The notes: generated by a model from the sequence alone, not told the origin. 64,000 nt of DNA from an uncultured Oscillospiraceae bacterium (GCA_947623745.1 CANQHN010000003.1:91934-155933), one strand, 5' to 3'; counted from the first letter of the stretch, positions 25,845-35,742 are shown. Numbers and translations: made by a program.

Positions 25845-27235
25845 CAACCGATCTCGATGGGGTAGCGCTCGGTAAAGCACCCCTCGCAGAATCCGCACTT
25901 GGCGTCTGGGGCAAGCTTGCGCAGGTTCTCCAGGGACAGGTAGCCCAGGCTGTCCGCCCCGGCCAGCTCCCGGATCTCCTCCACGGTGTTGTGGCAAGCG
26001 ATGAGCTTCTCCTTGTCGGGGATGTCGGTGCCGAAGTAGCACGGGGCGATAAAGGGCGGCGCGGACACCCGCATATGGACCTCCCGGGCCCCGGCCTCCC
26101 GCAGCAGATTGATGATCTGGCGGCAGGTGGTGCCCCGGACGATGGAGTCGTCGATCATCACCACCCGCTTGCCCTCCACCTCGCTGCGCAGGGCGGAGAG
26201 CTTGATGCGCACCGCCTGCTCCCGGCTGGTCTGGTCGGGGGTGATGAAGGTGCGGCCGATGTAGCGGTTCTTCACAAAGCCCATGCCGTTGGGGATGCCG
26301 CTCTCCAGGGCGTAGCCCCGGGCGGCGTCCAGGCCGGAGTCGGGCACGCCCACCACCAGATCGGCCTCCACCGGGTGCTGGCGGGCCAGCAGCCGCCCGG
26401 CGTTGACCCGGGCCTGGTGGACCGACTGGCCGCAGATGATGGAGTCGGGCCGGGCGAAGTAGATGTACTCAAAGATGCACATGTGGGACAGGCCACGGCA
26501 GTTGTCCCGGATGGAGCGGACCTGGCCGTCCTTGACCACCACCATCTCCCCCGGCTCCAGCTCCCGCTCCACCCGGCCGCCCACGGCCTCGATGGCGCAG
26601 GATTCGGAGGCGAAGAGCACGGCTTTTCCCTTGCGCCCCATGCACAGGGGCCGGAACCCCCAGGGGTCCCGGCAGGCGATGAGCTTCTGGGGGGACATAA
26701 TCAGCAGGGAGAAGGCCCCTCGCAGCCCCGCCGTGGCCCGGCTCACCGCCTCCTCCACGCTGGCGCAGTGCAGCCGCGCCTGGGCGATGGCGTAGGCGAT
26801 GATCTCCGAGTCGCTGGTGGTGTGGAAAATGGCGCCCTTGTACTCAAATTCCCGGCGCAGCTCGTCCACGTTGACCAGGTTGCCGTTGTGGACCACCGCC
26901 AGGGTGCCCTTGGCGTACTTGATGGTCAGGGGCTGGGCGTTCTCCCGCTCCCCCGCCCCGGTGGTGGCGTAGCGCACGTGGCCCACCGCCATGGTGCCGT
27001 TGAGCCGCTGAAGGACGTCCTTGCTGAATACCTCGCTGACCAGCCCCACGTCCTTGTAGAAGGACTGCTCCCGGTGATTGATGGCCGCGATGCCGCAGGC
27101 CTCCTGCCCCCGGTGCTGGAGGGCGTACAGCCCGTAGTAGGTGCTCTGGGCGCAGTTCCCCTCCGGGTCGCAGATGCCGAACACGCCGCACTCCTCGTGC
27201 AGCCCCCAGGGGCTGCCCTGGCCGCTGTGGTCCAT
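25844..27235 (-). CDS. purF: Amidophosphoribosyltransferase PurF
   Basis: 463 aa. A short propeptide precedes the glutaminase nucleophile Cys in EECGVFGICD. The Ntn domain is followed by a PRPP-binding phosphoribosyltransferase domain (VVMIDDSIVRGTTCRQI). It catalyses the first step of purine synthesis, PRPP plus glutamine to phosphoribosylamine. It is alone rather than in a pur operon, with its own promoter and a leader hairpin. Confidence 0.96.
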   Translation of the reverse strand: MDHSGQGSPWGLHEECGVFGICDPEGNCAQSTYYGLYALQHRGQEACGIAAINHREQSFYKDVGLVSEVFSKDVLQRLNGTMAVGHVRYATTGAGERENAQPLTIKYAKGTLAVVHNGNLVNVDELRREFEYKGAIFHTTSDSEIIAYAIAQARLHCASVEEAVSRATAGLRGAFSLLIMSPQKLIACRDPWGFRPLCMGRKGKAVLFASESCAIEAVGGRVERELEPGEMVVVKDGQVRSIRDNCRGLSHMCIFEYIYFARPDSIICGQSVHQARVNAGRLLARQHPVEADLVVGVPDSGLDAARGYALESGIPNGMGFVKNRYIGRTFITPDQTSREQAVRIKLSALRSEVEGKRVVMIDDSIVRGTTCRQIINLLREAGAREVHMRVSAPPFIAPCYFGTDIPDKEKLIACHNTVEEIRELAGADSLGYLSLENLRKLAPDAKCGFCEGCFTERYPIEIG

Positions 27236-27250
27236 ATCCCATTCCCCCTG

Positions 27251-27328
27251 AAAAAGACGAAACGGCGCCCTTGCAGGCGCCGTTGTCTGTATGTTTCAAT
27301 TATAGCGGATGGGCCGCCTTTTTTTCAA
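27251..27328 (-). promoter_or_regulatory. purF promoter and leader hairpin
   Basis: Minus strand: TTGAAA (27323-27328), 18 bases, TATAAT (27299-27304). About 8 bases after the expected start is a perfect 9-bp hairpin AACGGCGCC/GGCGCCGTT (27261-27284), then TCGTC and five T. It could be a weak attenuator or an mRNA-stabilising 5' hairpin; the T-run is not adjacent to the stem. Confidence 0.6.
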
Positions 27329-27394
27329 CCGTCAAAATCCCACATATCGGCTCCCCCGCCGGGGATTTTCTCGTATAATTCGCAGGGTCCGGCC

Positions 27395-28030
27395 CTACCG
27401 CGCCTTTTTGATGGGGTGGCGGACGACGGTTTTCCACTTCTCCGGCGCGGCCCGGCGGGGGTCGGACAGGTAGATCTCATGGTGCAGACGCCCGGCTGTG
27501 AAGTCGTTCTCGTACCCGTTCCGGGCGAGAAAGGCGTCCATTTTGGCCACGCTCTCCGGCTCGCTGTCGTAGGGGCCCAGGTGCATGATCTGTACGCACA
27601 GCCCCTCGTCCACCGTCAGGAACTCCGCCCCGGAGCAGTCCAGCCCCTTCTTGCGGGAGGCCTCCCCCACCGCCCAGTCGAAGTCCTCCCGCCTGACAAA
27701 GTCTGGCAGGCGGATGACGGAGATCCAGTGGAAATCCGCCTTGCGGGCGTAGTCGAACCCCTCACAGCCCTCCTGCCACCAGAACCCTTCCAGGGGCGGC
27801 ACCACGTAGTCGTAGAACCCCTCGATCTTCCGGGCCCCCATCTTGCTCATTTTCAGGGTGTAGGCGACGGCATACAGCACCTCAATGGCCCGCTTGTAGG
27901 CGCCGCCCTCCTGGTTGGGGTCCCCGGTCCCCCGCACGGCGATATAGTTCATCCGGGGCACCTCCACGATGGACGGCTCCCCTTTGGGCAGATAGAATTC
28001 CCTGTACTCCTTTTTGAAATCAAAGGCCAC
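27395..28030 (-). CDS. GyrI-like small-molecule-binding domain protein
   Basis: 211 aa, GTG start with GGGAGGAG upstream. The family pattern is clear: VPRMNYIAVRGTGDPNQEGG at the start, MSKMGARKIEGFYDYVVPPL in the middle, and VQIMHLGPYDSEPESVAKM before a conserved end (HHEIYLSDPRRAAPEKWKTV). This stand-alone GyrI-like/AraC-effector-binding fold often binds or hydrolyses hydrophobic drugs. The physiological ligand is unknown. It lies downstream of nrdR on the same strand. Confidence 0.88.
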   Translation of the reverse strand: MAFDFKKEYREFYLPKGEPSIVEVPRMNYIAVRGTGDPNQEGGAYKRAIEVLYAVAYTLKMSKMGARKIEGFYDYVVPPLEGFWWQEGCEGFDYARKADFHWISVIRLPDFVRREDFDWAVGEASRKKGLDCSGAEFLTVDEGLCVQIMHLGPYDSEPESVAKMDAFLARNGYENDFTAGRLHHEIYLSDPRRAAPEKWKTVVRHPIKKAR

Positions 28031-28087
28031 GGCCGGCTCCTCCCTTCTGAAACTGCTGGAGCGGCCCGAAGGGGCCGCTCCGCTGTG

Positions 28088-28543
28088 TCATTTATCCTCC
28101 AGGAGCTTGTTCAGCTCCCGCATGAAGGTGTTGATGTCCTTGAACTGCCGGTAGACTGACGCGAAGCGCACATAGGCCACCTCGTCCAGCTTTTTCAGCC
28201 GCTCCATCACCAGCTCGCCGATCTCGGCGGAGCTGACCTCCCGCTCCATCTCGTTCTGGAGCACCTGCTCGATCTCGTTGACGGTCTCCTCCAGGGCGCT
28301 GTACGGCACAGGGCGCTTTTCACAGGCGCGGATCAGGCCGCCCAGGACCTTGTTGCGGTCGAAGCTCTGGCGGCTGCCGTCCTTCTTCACCACCATCAGG
28401 GGCAGGCTCTCCATGGTCTCGTAGGTGGTGAAGCGCTTGTGACAGGCCAGACACTCCCGCCTGCGGCGGATGCTGGCCCCCTCCTCCGCTGGGCGGGAGT
28501 CCACCACCTTGCTCTCCAAATGGGCGCAGTAGGGGCATTTCAT
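28088..28543 (-). CDS. nrdR: Transcriptional repressor NrdR
   Basis: 151 aa. Zn ribbon at residues 3-34 (CPYC ... CLAC) followed by an ATP-cone ([20 protein letters not shown]). NrdR represses ribonucleotide reductase genes according to ATP/dATP binding. A GC-rich stem GGAGCGGCCC/GGGCCGCTCC (28057-28082) without T-run lies between it and the GyrI-like gene. Confidence 0.97.
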   Translation of the reverse strand: MKCPYCAHLESKVVDSRPAEEGASIRRRRECLACHKRFTTYETMESLPLMVVKKDGSRQSFDRNKVLGGLIRACEKRPVPYSALEETVNEIEQVLQNEMEREVSSAEIGELVMERLKKLDEVAYVRFASVYRQFKDINTFMRELNKLLEDK

Positions 28544-28617
28544 AACGACTACCTCCGTTCAGGCGGCGCAGGGGCCGCGTTTTTCTGTCTGATGCGGGTT
28601 TTCCGTCTCTGCGGGGA

Positions 28618-30105
28618 TCAGGCCAGCTTGTCCAGGCCCAGCCGGATCCGCCGGAGGGTCTCCTCCCGGCCCAGGATGCGGCAGATTTCCACCGCGCCGC
28701 CGGGGGTGACCGCCTTGCCGGCGGCGGCGATGCGCACCGGCCACATGAGGGTGGCGTTCTTCACGCCCAGGGACTCGGCCAGAGCGACGAGCCCATCGTG
28801 GATGGAATCCTGGCTCCACTCCCCCAGGCTCTCCAGCATGGGGATGGCGGCCTGGAGCATGGCTTTGGACACCTCCGGGTCGGTCTTGGACTTCTTGTTG
28901 GTGAACAGCTCCACGCCGTAGTCGGGCAGGGCCTCGAAGAAATCCACCTTCTCCGGGATCTCGGTGAGCTTCTCGCACCGGGCCTGGAGCAGGGCGGTGA
29001 CCTGGGCGGCGTCGATGGCCGGGTTCTTCACCGCCTGGCGGATATAAGGCTCCGCCGCCCTGGCGAAGTCCTCCGGGGACATGGCCCGCAGGTACAGGGC
29101 GTTGAAATGGGTGAGCTTGTCGATGTCGAAAATGGCCGGGGACTTGGACATGCCCCCCAGGTCGAAGGCCTGGGCCAGGTCCTCCAGGGAGAACACCTCC
29201 CGCTCGGCCAGTTCCCCCCGGGGGCTCCAGCCCAGCAGGGCCACGTAGTTCAAAATGGCTTCGGTGAGATAGCCCTGGTCCCGCAGGTCCTCGTAGGAGG
29301 GGTCGCCGTGGCGCTTGGACATCTTGTTCTGGGCGTCCCGCATCACCGGGGAGCAGTGGACGTAGGTGGGCACCTCCCACCCGAAGGCCTGGTAGAGCAG
29401 ATCGTACTTGGGTGCGGAGGACAGGTACTCGCTGCCCCGCACCACGTGGGTGATGCCCATCAGGTGGTCGTCAATAACGTTGGCGAAGTTGTAGGTGGGC
29501 AGGCCGTCCCGCTTCAGGAGCACTTGGTCGTCCAGCGTGGAATTCTCCACGGTGATATCGCCAAAAATGGCGTCATGGAAGGTGGTGGTCCCCTCTTTGG
29601 GGATGCGCTGGCGTACCACGTAGGGCTCCCCCGCCTCCACCCTGGCCCGGGCGGCGGCGGGGTCCAGGTCCCGGCAGGGGTCATCGGCCCGGCCGAACTG
29701 GCCGGAGTCCTCCTCCGACTCGGTCTTTTCGCAGAAGCAGTAGTAGGCGTGGCCCTTCTCCACCAGCAGGTGGGCGTATTTGCCGTAGGTGTCCCGGCGC
29801 TGGGACTGGATATAGGGCGCCACGGGGCCGCCCAGGTCGGGGCCCTCGTCGTGGTCCAGCCGGCACTCGGCCAGGGTGCGGTAGATGACCTCAGTGGCGC
29901 CCTCCACCTGGCGGCTCTGGTCGGTGTCCTCGATGCGCAGGATGAAAGTGCCGCCGGCGTGGCGGGCGATGAGCCAGGTGTACAGCGCCGTGCGCAGGTT
30001 GCCCACGTGCATATACCCCGTGGGCGAGGGGGCGAAGCGGGTGCGCACCTTCCCCTTGGGGATCTTGGCCTCCATCGCCTCAAAGTAGCTCTTGTCCAGG
30101 TCCAT
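28618..30105 (-). CDS. gltX: Glutamyl-tRNA synthetase GltX
   Basis: 495 aa class I synthetase. HIGH-type motif PSPTGYMHVGN (26-36) and KMSKR (261-265); the anticodon-binding alpha-helical C-terminal part is full length. It charges tRNA-Glu and, in organisms lacking GlnRS, also tRNA-Gln. The RBS is GGAGGAG. No T-box leader is seen. Confidence 0.97.
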   Translation of the reverse strand: MDLDKSYFEAMEAKIPKGKVRTRFAPSPTGYMHVGNLRTALYTWLIARHAGGTFILRIEDTDQSRQVEGATEVIYRTLAECRLDHDEGPDLGGPVAPYIQSQRRDTYGKYAHLLVEKGHAYYCFCEKTESEEDSGQFGRADDPCRDLDPAAARARVEAGEPYVVRQRIPKEGTTTFHDAIFGDITVENSTLDDQVLLKRDGLPTYNFANVIDDHLMGITHVVRGSEYLSSAPKYDLLYQAFGWEVPTYVHCSPVMRDAQNKMSKRHGDPSYEDLRDQGYLTEAILNYVALLGWSPRGELAEREVFSLEDLAQAFDLGGMSKSPAIFDIDKLTHFNALYLRAMSPEDFARAAEPYIRQAVKNPAIDAAQVTALLQARCEKLTEIPEKVDFFEALPDYGVELFTNKKSKTDPEVSKAMLQAAIPMLESLGEWSQDSIHDGLVALAESLGVKNATLMWPVRIAAAGKAVTPGGAVEICRILGREETLRRIRLGLDKLA

Positions 30106-30173
30106 GTTTTCTCCTCCGTAAAGCGGCCGCGCCGCCGTGATTTTTTGTATCGCAGGGCATTTGCTTTATGTGT

Positions 30174-30202
30174 ATTATAGTGAATTCCCGCCCGTTTGGC
30201 AA
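30174..30202 (-). promoter_or_regulatory. gltX promoter
   Basis: Minus strand: TTGCCA (30197-30202), 17 bases, TATAAT (30174-30179), about 68 bases before the ATG. Confidence 0.75.
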
Positions 30203-30236
30203 GTGCCGGACGGCGTTTTGTGCCCGCTGCGGAGGG

Positions 30237-30265
30237 AAAAATAGCCGGGGAGCGCGCTCCCCGGC
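30237..30265 (-). terminator. Terminator of the pyrH-polC operon
   Basis: Palindromic stem GCCGGGGAGCGCGCTCCCCGGC (30244-30265) followed on the minus strand by TATTTTT; 10 bases past the polC stop. Confidence 0.85.
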
Positions 30266-30274
30266 TGTTTTGTC

Positions 30275-33200
30275 TCATCCGAACATGGAAAACAGGTCCA
30301 GCTGGCTGGTGTCCGGCAGATTCCCAAAGGCCCCGGCGGCCTTGAGCTGCTCAATGTGGGTCTTGGACACCTTGGGACAGGCGGCGGACACCTCCTCGAT
30401 GGAGATGAACTGCCTGCCCCGGCGCTGCTCCGCCAGGTCCAGCGCCGCCGTCTCCCCCAGTCCGGCCACGGACACGAAGGGCGGGCGCAGGCTCCCCTTT
30501 TCCTCGTCCATCAGGAAGCGGGTGGCCTCGGACTGGTAGAGGTCCATGCGCTCAAAGGTGAACCCCCGCAGATAGAACTCGTAGCACACCTCCAGGGTGG
30601 TGAGCATATCCTGCTCCACCGCGCTGGCCTCCTTGTCCTTGGCGATGATCTGGCGCATCTTCTGCTGGCACACGTCCATGCCCCGGCACATGACGGACTC
30701 ATCAAAGGCCTTGGCACGGATGGAGAAGTAGGCCGCGTAGAAGGCCAGGGGCCGGTGGACCTTGAACCAGGCGATGCGGAAGGCCATCATCACGTAGGCC
30801 ACCGCATGGGCCTTGGGGAACAGGTAGGCGATCTTCTTGCAGGAGCCGATGTACCAGTCGGGGACGCCGGCGGCCTTCATCTCCTCCTCCGCCCCGTCGG
30901 GCAGGCCCCGGCCCTTGCGGACCGCCTCCATGATCTTGAAGGAGCGCTTGGGGGGCATCCCCTTGGAGATGAGGAAGAGCATGATGTCGTCCCGGCAGCC
31001 GATGGCCTGGCCAACGGGGACGCCCTGGTTGACGATCAAATCCTTGGCGTTGCCCAGCCACACGTCGGTGCCGTGGGAGAAGCCGGACAGCCGCACCAGG
31101 ATGTCGAACTGGTGGGGCTGGGTGTCTATGAGCATCTGGCGGGTGAAGTGGGTGTTGAATTCCGGGATGGCCACGGCCCCGGTGGGACCCAGCACCTTGT
31201 CGTCCTCGTACCCCAGCACCTTGGAGGAGGTGAAGATGGACATGGTGTCCGGGTCGTCCAGGGGGATCTGGCGGGCGTTCACCCCGGTCAGGTCCTCCAG
31301 CATCCGGATCATGGACGGGTCGTCGTGGCCCAGCATGTCCAGCTTCAGCAGGTTGGACTCCATGGAGTGGTATTCAAAATGAGTGGTGACGATGTCGCTG
31401 TCCGGGTCGTCAGCGGGGTGCTGGACCGGGCAGAAGTCGTAGATCTCCTTGTCCTGGGGGATGACCACCATGCCGCCGGGGTGCTGGCCGGTGGTACGCT
31501 TGACCCCGGTGCAGCCCAGGGCCAGCCGGTTCTCCTCCGCCTTGGACACGGTGATGCCCTTCTCCTCCAGGTACTTCTTCACATAGCCGAAGGCGGTCTT
31601 TTCCGCCACCGTGCCGATGGTGCCGGCCCGGAACACGTGGGTCTGGCCGAAGAGCTCGAAGGTGTAGCGGTGGGCGCTGGACTGGTACTCGCCGGAGAAG
31701 TTCAGGTCGATATCTGGCACCTTGTCGCCGCCGAACCCCAGGAAGGTCTCAAAGGGGATATTGAAGCCGTCCTTGGCGTAGGGGGTCCCGCACACGGGGC
31801 ACACCGCGTCGGGCATATCCGCCCCGCAGCCGTAGGGGTGCTCCGGGTCCTGGGCGTAGTCGAAGTCGGTGTGCTTGCACTTGGGGCAGCGGTAGTGGGC
31901 GGGCAGGGAGTTGACCTCGGTGATACCGGACATGAAGGCCACCAGCGAGGAGCCCACGCTGCCCCGGGAGCCCACCAGGTAGCCGTGCTCCAGGGAGTTC
32001 TGCACCAGCTTCTGGGCGGACATGTAAATGACGTCGTATTTGCAGCGGATGATGTCCCCCAGCTCGGCTTCGATGCGGTCCACCACGATCTGGGGCGGGT
32101 TTTCTCCATAGAGCTCGTGGGCCTTCCCCCACACCAGGCGCTTGAGCTCCCCGTCGGAGTCCTCCAGCTTGGGGGCGAACAGCCCCTTGGGCAGCGGCTC
32201 GATGGGCTCGCACCAGTCGGCGATGAGGTTGGTGTTCGTCACCACCACCTCATGGGCCTTGTCCTCGCCCAGGTAGGCGAACTCCTGGAGCATCTCGGTG
32301 GTGGTCTTGAAGTAGATGGGCAGGTCCTGATCGGCGTCCTCAAAGCCCTTGGAGGCCAGGAGGATGTGGCGGTAGATCTCGTCCTCCGGGTCCAGGAAGT
32401 GGACGTCCCCGGTGGCGCACACCGGCTTGCCCAGCTCCTCCCCCAGCTTCACGATGGTGCGGTTGAAGTCCCGCAGCTCCTCCTCGCTGCGGACCATTCC
32501 CTTGCGGAGCATGAACATGTTGTTGCACAGGGGCTGGATCTCCAGAAAGTCGTACCAGGAGGCGATGCGCTTGAGCTCCTCCCAGTCCTTCCCCTTCACC
32601 ACCGCGCCGAACAGCTCTCCCGCCTCGCAGGCGGAGCCCAGGATGAGGCCCTCCCGGTTGGCGTTGATGAGGGACTTGGGCATGATGGGGTAGCGCCGGA
32701 AATGCTCCAGGTGGGACAGGGAGATGAGCTTGTACAGGTTGCGCAGGCCCAGCTGGTTCCGGGCCAGCACGATCAGGTGCCGGGGCTGGCGCTTGGCCTT
32801 CCCGCCGGTCCGGAGCCGGGGCATGTAGGGGTTGATTTCAGATAAGTTATGTAAACCTCTCTCCTCCAGCATCCGGAAGAAGTGGGGCAGCATGTAGGCC
32901 ACGGTGGCCGCGTCGTCGCTGGCCCGGTGGTGGTTGAAAGCGGGCAGCTCCAGGTACTCCGCCACTGTGTCCAGCTTGTACTTGCCCAGCTCGGGCAGCA
33001 GGTTCTGCGCCAGGATCAGGCTGTCCACCGAGGCGTTGGGGAACGGGATGCCGTACTTCCGGCAGCCGTCGGCGATAAAGCCCATATCGAACTCGGCGTT
33101 GTGGGCGGCCAGGGGCCGGTCCCCCGCGAAGGCCAGGAAGGCGCGCAGGGCCTCCTCCTGGGAGGGGGCGCCTGTGAGCATATCGTCGGTGATGCCGGTC

Positions 33201-34447
33201 AGGCGGATGATGTCCGTGCTCAGGGGCCGCTCCGGGTCCACAAAGGTGTTGAATCGCTCGCCGATTTCCCCGTTTTTCAGCACCACCGCGCCGATCTCGA
33301 TGATGACCTCCCGCCGCTTATCCAGGCCGGTGGTCTCGATGTCGAAGCACACGATCTCGTCGGAGAAGGCGGCGCCGGTCTGGCCGTGGACCACCACCCG
33401 GTCGTCCACATCGTTGATGTAGTACGCCTCCACACCGTATAAAATCTTGATGTTTTTGGCGGAGTGCCAGGCGTCGGGGAAGGACTGAGCCACCCCGTGG
33501 TCGGTGATGGCGATGGCCCGGTGTCCCCAGGCCTCCGCCCGCTTGACCACATTCTTGTCCGGCCCCAGCTTGGGCCCCACGGCGGTGAGCGCGTCCATCG
33601 TGGACATATTGGTGTGCAGATGCAACTCCACCCGCTTCTCCGGGGCGTCGTCCATCTTCATGGGCTTCACGGCGGCCACAACGGAGGCCGGCTCCAGCAC
33701 CATATCCCCGTAGAACCGGTCCATGTTCAGCCGGCCCTGGATCTTCAGGTGCATCCCCTTTTTGATGCCGTCCACCAGGGGCTTGCCCTCGTCCCCGGCG
33801 AAGAATTTGCTCACCCGGATGGAGCCGGTGTAGTCGGTGATGTCGAAGGCAACCACCCAGGCGCCCCGTTTTTTCAGCTCCCGGTTGTCGATGGCGAACA
33901 CGTCGCCCTCGATGACCACCGAGCCCATGTCCAGCTCCAGCTCCCCGATGGGGGTGGGGTTCTTCTTGATGGGGTGGCCAAAGATGGCCTTGCCCGGGTC
34001 CTTTTTGTCATTCTTTTTCGGAGCGGCGGCGCGGTGGATGTGTTTCATGGCCGCCTCCCGCAGCGCCTGGGTGCGGGCGAAGGGGTCCTCCGCGGCCTTC
34101 TGCTCTGGGATGGCCTGCTCCGGCTCGGGCTCCCCGGCGGTTTCGGGGACAGGCTGCTCCGGCCCGTGGGGTTGGGTGGCCTCACCGGCCGGAGATGCCT
34201 GGGGCGGCTCGGCCTGCAAGGGTTCTAGCTTTACAGAGGTCAGCCCATAGGCCCAGGCCACAGTCTCCTCCACCTGCTGGATGAGGCCCGCCCCGGCCCC
34301 CGCCGCGCCCTCCACCGCGATCTTGGCGCTGCGGCTGGCCTTGTCGATGGCAGCGGACACAATCAGCCAGCCCTCCGCCGCCTGGGCCAACTCGGTCCAG
34401 CGGCGCAGGGCGGCGAACATCTCTAAAAAGGGAATTTTTTTCGACAT
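30275..34447 (-). CDS. polC: DNA polymerase III PolC-type alpha subunit
   Basis: 1390 aa. Order: N-terminal domain (1-~160, Pro/Glu-rich linker at ~80-115), OB fold (about 160-260), split PHP domain (KRVELHLHTNMSTMDALTAV near 285), inserted 3'-5' exonuclease (VCFDIETTGLDKRREVIIEI), then palm with PDIDLNFSGEYQ, fingers and a C-terminal helix-hairpin region (GLGETAALDLAE). It is the main replicative polymerase of Firmicutes. It begins directly after the stop of a small ORF, last in the pyrH operon. Confidence 0.97.
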   Translation of the reverse strand: MSKKIPFLEMFAALRRWTELAQAAEGWLIVSAAIDKASRSAKIAVEGAAGAGAGLIQQVEETVAWAYGLTSVKLEPLQAEPPQASPAGEATQPHGPEQPVPETAGEPEPEQAIPEQKAAEDPFARTQALREAAMKHIHRAAAPKKNDKKDPGKAIFGHPIKKNPTPIGELELDMGSVVIEGDVFAIDNRELKKRGAWVVAFDITDYTGSIRVSKFFAGDEGKPLVDGIKKGMHLKIQGRLNMDRFYGDMVLEPASVVAAVKPMKMDDAPEKRVELHLHTNMSTMDALTAVGPKLGPDKNVVKRAEAWGHRAIAITDHGVAQSFPDAWHSAKNIKILYGVEAYYINDVDDRVVVHGQTGAAFSDEIVCFDIETTGLDKRREVIIEIGAVVLKNGEIGERFNTFVDPERPLSTDIIRLTGITDDMLTGAPSQEEALRAFLAFAGDRPLAAHNAEFDMGFIADGCRKYGIPFPNASVDSLILAQNLLPELGKYKLDTVAEYLELPAFNHHRASDDAATVAYMLPHFFRMLEERGLHNLSEINPYMPRLRTGGKAKRQPRHLIVLARNQLGLRNLYKLISLSHLEHFRRYPIMPKSLINANREGLILGSACEAGELFGAVVKGKDWEELKRIASWYDFLEIQPLCNNMFMLRKGMVRSEEELRDFNRTIVKLGEELGKPVCATGDVHFLDPEDEIYRHILLASKGFEDADQDLPIYFKTTTEMLQEFAYLGEDKAHEVVVTNTNLIADWCEPIEPLPKGLFAPKLEDSDGELKRLVWGKAHELYGENPPQIVVDRIEAELGDIIRCKYDVIYMSAQKLVQNSLEHGYLVGSRGSVGSSLVAFMSGITEVNSLPAHYRCPKCKHTDFDYAQDPEHPYGCGADMPDAVCPVCGTPYAKDGFNIPFETFLGFGGDKVPDIDLNFSGEYQSSAHRYTFELFGQTHVFRAGTIGTVAEKTAFGYVKKYLEEKGITVSKAEENRLALGCTGVKRTTGQHPGGMVVIPQDKEIYDFCPVQHPADDPDSDIVTTHFEYHSMESNLLKLDMLGHDDPSMIRMLEDLTGVNARQIPLDDPDTMSIFTSSKVLGYEDDKVLGPTGAVAIPEFNTHFTRQMLIDTQPHQFDILVRLSGFSHGTDVWLGNAKDLIVNQGVPVGQAIGCRDDIMLFLISKGMPPKRSFKIMEAVRKGRGLPDGAEEEMKAAGVPDWYIGSCKKIAYLFPKAHAVAYVMMAFRIAWFKVHRPLAFYAAYFSIRAKAFDESVMCRGMDVCQQKMRQIIAKDKEASAVEQDMLTTLEVCYEFYLRGFTFERMDLYQSEATRFLMDEEKGSLRPPFVSVAGLGETAALDLAEQRRGRQFISIEEVSAACPKVSKTHIEQLKAAGAFGNLPDTSQLDLFSMFG

Positions 34448-34693
34448 CTACCCTTGACTCCTCTTTGTCTGCTGTTTCTCGCTCAGGACCAGGATAACAT
34501 CCGACTGGCCCTTGTCCCAGCCGCCGCTCCAGTCCTGGAAGTGCTGGTGGTCCCCCTCCCGGGCCCCGTCCCGGAAGGCGGTCAGCATAGCGATCAATTG
34601 GTCCAGCTCCCTCCGGGTACAGGTAAGGGTGGTCTCCCGCAGTTCCTCGGGGCGCGTCGCCTCGCTGTCCCATTGGTATTCGTACGCAAGCAT
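34448..34693 (-). CDS. Small uncharacterised protein between ispG and polC
   Basis: 81 aa with a good RBS (GGGAGG). It starts MLAYEYQWDSEATRPEELRE and has a helical LDQLIAMLTAFRDG stretch and an acidic/Trp segment (HFQDWSGGWDKGQSD). No domain is recognised. Its TAG stop abuts the polC ATG with no gap, and polC's own RBS is weak (AAGGG), so translation of polC may depend on this ORF. Confidence 0.75.
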   Translation of the reverse strand: MLAYEYQWDSEATRPEELRETTLTCTRRELDQLIAMLTAFRDGAREGDHQHFQDWSGGWDKGQSDVILVLSEKQQTKRSQG

Positions 34694-34704
34694 GATTTTC
34701 CTCC

Positions 34705-35742
34705 CTAAAGAGTGTCAATCAGCGCGAACAGCTCGTCCACCAGCCGCTCCTGGGGGACCTTTTTAATGATCTCCCCTTTTTTGAACAGCAGGCCCTCCCC
34801 GTCTCCGCCGGCGATGCCGCAGTCGGCGTGGGATGCCTCGCCGGGGCCATTGACCACGCAGCCCATGACCGCCACGGTGATGGGCTTGTCCACCGCTTTC
34901 AGCCGGGCCTCCACCTGGTTGGCCAGGGCGATCAGGTCGATTTTTGTCCGGCCGCAGGTGGGACAGGACACCAGCTCCGGGCCGTCTCGCCGCACACCGG
35001 CGGCCTTCAGGATGTCCCGGGCGGCGTAGACCTCCTCCACCGGGTCGGCGGACAGGGACACCCGCATGGTGTCGCCGATCCCCAGGGCCAGCAGGCCGCC
35101 GATCCCCACGGCGGATTTCAGCGTCCCCATGCGGACCGTGCCCGCCTCGGTGACGCCGAGATGTAAAGGATAATCACTTTCTTGCGCCATGATCTGATAG
35201 GCTCTCATGGTCATAGGTACGCTGGAGGACTTGAGCGAGATACAGATATCGTCAAAGTCGAACTTGTTGAGCAGGCGGATGTGGCCGAAGGCGGACTCCA
35301 CCATGGCCTCGGGGCACACCCCGCCGTATTTCGCCAGCAGCGGCTTTTCCAGGGAGCCGCCGTTGACCCCGATGCGGATGGGGATATGGTGTGCCCTGCA
35401 CGCCGCGGCCACCGCCTTCACCCGGTCCTCCCCGCCGATGTTGCCAGGGTTGATGCGCACCTTGTCCGCGCCGGCGGCCACGCACTCCAGGGCCAGCCTG
35501 TAGTCGAAGTGGATATCCACCACCACGGGCAGGGGGCTGTCCTCCTTGATCTTCCCGATGGCCCTCGCCGCCGCCATATCCGGCACGGCGCAGCGCACGA
35601 TATCGCACCCCGCCGCCGCCAGCGAGCGGATCTGGGCCAGAGTGGCCGGTACGTCGTCGGTGCGGGTGTTGGTCATGGATTGAATGGTGACAGGCACTCC
35701 CCCGCCGATGGGGACGCCGCCCACCAGGATCTGTTTTGTCAT
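34705..35742 (-). CDS. ispG: 4-hydroxy-3-methylbut-2-en-1-yl diphosphate synthase IspG
   Basis: 345 aa. N-terminal TIM barrel and C-terminal [4Fe-4S] domain with Cys260, Cys263 (SCPTCGRT) and Cys295 (GCVVNGPGE). It converts MEcPP to HMBPP in the MEP pathway. It shares the operon with dxr, uppS and cdsA, linking isoprenoid supply to undecaprenyl lipid and membrane synthesis. Confidence 0.97.
   Translation of the reverse strand: MTKQILVGGVPIGGGVPVTIQSMTNTRTDDVPATLAQIRSLAAAGCDIVRCAVPDMAAARAIGKIKEDSPLPVVVDIHFDYRLALECVAAGADKVRINPGNIGGEDRVKAVAAACRAHHIPIRIGVNGGSLEKPLLAKYGGVCPEAMVESAFGHIRLLNKFDFDDICISLKSSSVPMTMRAYQIMAQESDYPLHLGVTEAGTVRMGTLKSAVGIGGLLALGIGDTMRVSLSADPVEEVYAARDILKAAGVRRDGPELVSCPTCGRTKIDLIALANQVEARLKAVDKPITVAVMGCVVNGPGEASHADCGIAGGDGEGLLFKKGEIIKKVPQERLVDELFALIDTL

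Noticed and set aside
30106..30240. T-box riboswitch upstream of gltX
   Set aside because: The leader is only about 60 nt after the promoter and lacks the T-box sequence and a specifier stem.
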